Source: an uncultured Balneolaceae bacterium
GTDB lineage: Bacteria > Bacteroidota > Rhodothermia > Balneolales > Balneolaceae
DNA length: 6,277 nucleotides
Reading direction: 5' to 3'
Assembly (NCBI GenBank): GCA_937982515.1
Contig: CALJMB010000133.1
Span: 1 to 6,277, forward strand
Part shown: positions 4,671 to 6,277 of the stretch, in pieces
Layout: each line of letters begins with the position of its first letter
Position numbering within the stretch: position 1 is the stretch's first letter
Position numbers and translations under genes: made by a program
The notes under the pieces: model-generated
What the model was told of the DNA's origin: nothing
The model's database searches: none
The model's input: the letters and a program-made list of their open reading frames with translations, nothing else

Positions 4671-6277
4671 TAAAAACTAATATTAATTCCAAGCGTAAAT
4701 GTTCTGGTGGTGGGGTATTTGTCCCGGTTATCAATTCCCGGGTCCAGCCCATCTTGATCCACTTCCGGGTCGATACCTTTGTACCCTGTAATAGTCAGCG
4801 TATTCAGTGAAGAGACATACACTCTGGCCGAATTGAGGTATGATATGTTGTTGCTAACCGGGAATGTATATCCCAGAACGATGTTATCGATTTTCCAGTA
4901 ATCTCCATCCTCTACATAATAGCTGTTGAACTCGAGCGGCATATCGGTGCTGAGCATCGCTTTGCCAAATACGTTGTCGTAGGCCGATTCCAATAGATTA
5001 TACTGAGTTCTAGATGGGTTCTCGAAATACATACGCTGAAAGTTCAGGATCTGGAAATCAAAGGCCCCTCTCATTGCAATACTCAGATCAAAATTCTTAT
5101 AGTGAAAGGTGTTATTCCACCCGATATTGTAATTGGGGATGCCGTTTCCCAACCGCTGTTTATTTGCAAAAGTATGCTCGTATTCGTCAAATGGAACGGC
5201 ATTACCCTTGGCATCTTCATAAATCCATTCCCCATTTTCATCAATATCTATCACTTTATGCCCGTAAAAGTCGCCGATATTATGGCCTACCTCTACAATA
5301 TGCGTAAAGGTTTGAATGGGAGGGCCAGTGTTACCAGTTGTAAAATAATCATTGGTAAGCTCATACTGATCACTGGTGATGCTCACCAGCTTATTGGAGT
5401 TTGTAGAAAAATTAAAGCTTGAATTCCAGGAAAAATCACTTGTTTGTACCGGAGTAATATTAATGCTGGCCTCGAACCCTTTATTTTCCATTTCCCCAAC
5501 ATTAGCGCGGGTAGTTGAGTAAATATTTGGTGGACTTGGTACCGGATAATCATACAACAGATCATCTATTTTTCTAATGTAGTAGTCCAGGCTTCCACTC
5601 ACGCTGCCAGCCAGGATTGAAAAATCAACACCAATATTGAGCTCATGCTTTTCTTCCCATTTCAGATTAGGATTCGGATTCTGCGTCGGTGCCAGCGTCG
5701 GTATCCAGCTCCCTCCGTAATAGGCATAGTCTTCATAACCTAATTTGGCCACACCCAAAAACAAGTCGTCTGGTTGTGACCCCGTAACTCCATATCCTGC
5801 TCTTATTTTCAGATCATCAAAAATGTTCTGATTTTTCATAAATGGCTCATTAGTAAGACGCCAACCCACCGAAACAGCAGGGAAAAGCCCCCATGGATCC
5901 TCTGTACCCCATAACTCACTTGCCGCTTCATAGCGCAGACTACCCATCACCAGGTATTTATTGTCATAACTATAATTGGCACGTCCAAAAAATCCGATCA
6001 GATTTGTTTTCCATCTTGTGCTCGATTGCTCTCCCTGTCCTCTGCGAAGCGCATCACCTATTCCAATGTTATTATAATCAAATGCGTCCGTCGGAAAGTC
6101 ATAGTTAGTCATCCAATAATCGCGATAGGTATTTTCCTGATAACTGTAACCGCCCAACAGTGTAACATCGTGCCTGTCAAATGAATTGGTGTATTCAGCC
6201 GTAAGCTCTGCCAGAGCGCCTTGGCCCGACCCCGTACCGTTCGAAGCATACCCGTTCAAATTACGCTTCACATTTGA
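4670..6277 (-). CDS. susC: SusC-like TonB-dependent outer-membrane transporter, C-terminal part (partial gene)
   Basis: The frame is open to the window edge and ends at TAA 4672-4670, giving 535 codons. The GTG at 6271 is not a real start: the frame continues upstream through it. Full-length SusC proteins have about 1000 residues, so the signal peptide, carboxypeptidase-like domain, plug and first strands are missing. What remains is the C-terminal beta-barrel, rich in alternating aromatic and polar residues. Typical SusC/RagA segments are GFFGRANYSYDNKYL (about 95-109 of the fragment), FPAVSVGWRLTNEPF (about 132-146), LKIRAGYGVTGSQ (about 156-168), YVEDGDYWKIDNIVLGYTFP (about 454-473), LTITGYKGIDPEV (about 494-506) and the C-terminal strand RTFTLGINISF with terminal Phe, the outer-membrane assembly signal. 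It should import oligosaccharides powered by TonB. The gene directly precedes susD with a 6-base gap, so translation of the pair is probably coupled. Confidence 0.95.
   Translation of the reverse strand, partial: SNVKRNLNGYASNGTGSGQGALAELTAEYTNSFDRHDVTLLGGYSYQENTYRDYWMTNYDFPTDAFDYNNIGIGDALRRGQGEQSSTRWKTNLIGFFGRANYSYDNKYLVMGSLRYEAASELWGTEDPWGLFPAVSVGWRLTNEPFMKNQNIFDDLKIRAGYGVTGSQPDDLFLGVAKLGYEDYAYYGGSWIPTLAPTQNPNPNLKWEEKHELNIGVDFSILAGSVSGSLDYYIRKIDDLLYDYPVPSPPNIYSTTRANVGEMENKGFEASINITPVQTSDFSWNSSFNFSTNSNKLVSITSDQYELTNDYFTTGNTGPPIQTFTHIVEVGHNIGDFYGHKVIDIDENGEWIYEDAKGNAVPFDEYEHTFANKQRLGNGIPNYNIGWNNTFHYKNFDLSIAMRGAFDFQILNFQRMYFENPSRTQYNLLESAYDNVFGKAMLSTDMPLEFNSYYVEDGDYWKIDNIVLGYTFPVSNNISYLNSARVYVSSLNTLTITGYKGIDPEVDQDGLDPGIDNRDKYPTTRTFTLGINISF

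Noticed and set aside
6269..6271. GTG as start codon of the susC gene
   Set aside because: The frame stays open to the window edge and the product would lack signal peptide and plug; the gene is simply cut by the window.
1..6277. CRISPR array, tRNA, rRNA or known riboswitch
   Set aside because: No regularly spaced direct repeats, no cloverleaf with a CCA-side acceptor, no rRNA-like segment and no riboswitch core that I recognise; the stems at 569-745 form an inverted-repeat element instead.

Overview
The window carries part of a polysaccharide utilization locus of the Bacteroidota type. The main evidence is a SusC-like TonB-dependent transporter followed directly by a SusD-like lipoprotein and then by secreted glycoside hydrolases. 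All four recognisable genes lie on the minus strand, so transcription runs from high to low coordinates. I cannot place the organism below the level of Bacteroidota in the broad sense (including marine, Cytophagales-like or Balneolota-like lineages). Base composition is moderate, and one gene has an unusually strong Shine-Dalgarno sequence for this phylum.

Layout in the direction of transcription: (1) 6277-4670, the C-terminal 535 codons of a SusC-like outer-membrane transporter, cut by the window edge. (2) 4663-3005, a complete SusD-like lipoprotein starting 6 bases after the susC stop. (3) 3004-2866, a 139-base gap with a perfect 11-bp hairpin and a near-perfect Shine-Dalgarno sequence. (4) 2865-886, a complete secreted beta-L-arabinofuranosidase of the GH127/GH146 group with its Zn/cysteine site intact. 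(5) 885-470, a 416-base gap with a weak terminator-like hairpin, two small palindromes and a roughly 247-bp palindromic, MITE-like element with inverted ends and a possible 7-bp target duplication. (6) 469-1, the N-terminal 156 codons of a secreted GH97 glycosidase, cut by the other window edge.

Inferred joint function: SusC and SusD bind and import an oligosaccharide across the outer membrane. The GH127/GH146 enzyme removes terminal beta-L-arabinofuranose. The GH97 enzyme removes another terminal sugar (the family contains alpha-glucosidases, alpha-galactosidases and beta-L-arabinopyranosidase activity). An L-arabinose-decorated plant or algal glycan is the most economical substrate guess, but the sequence does not prove it. 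The genes belong to known families. The least explained part is the palindromic element between the two hydrolase genes, together with a 15-bp sequence beside it that also occurs at the susC/susD junction.
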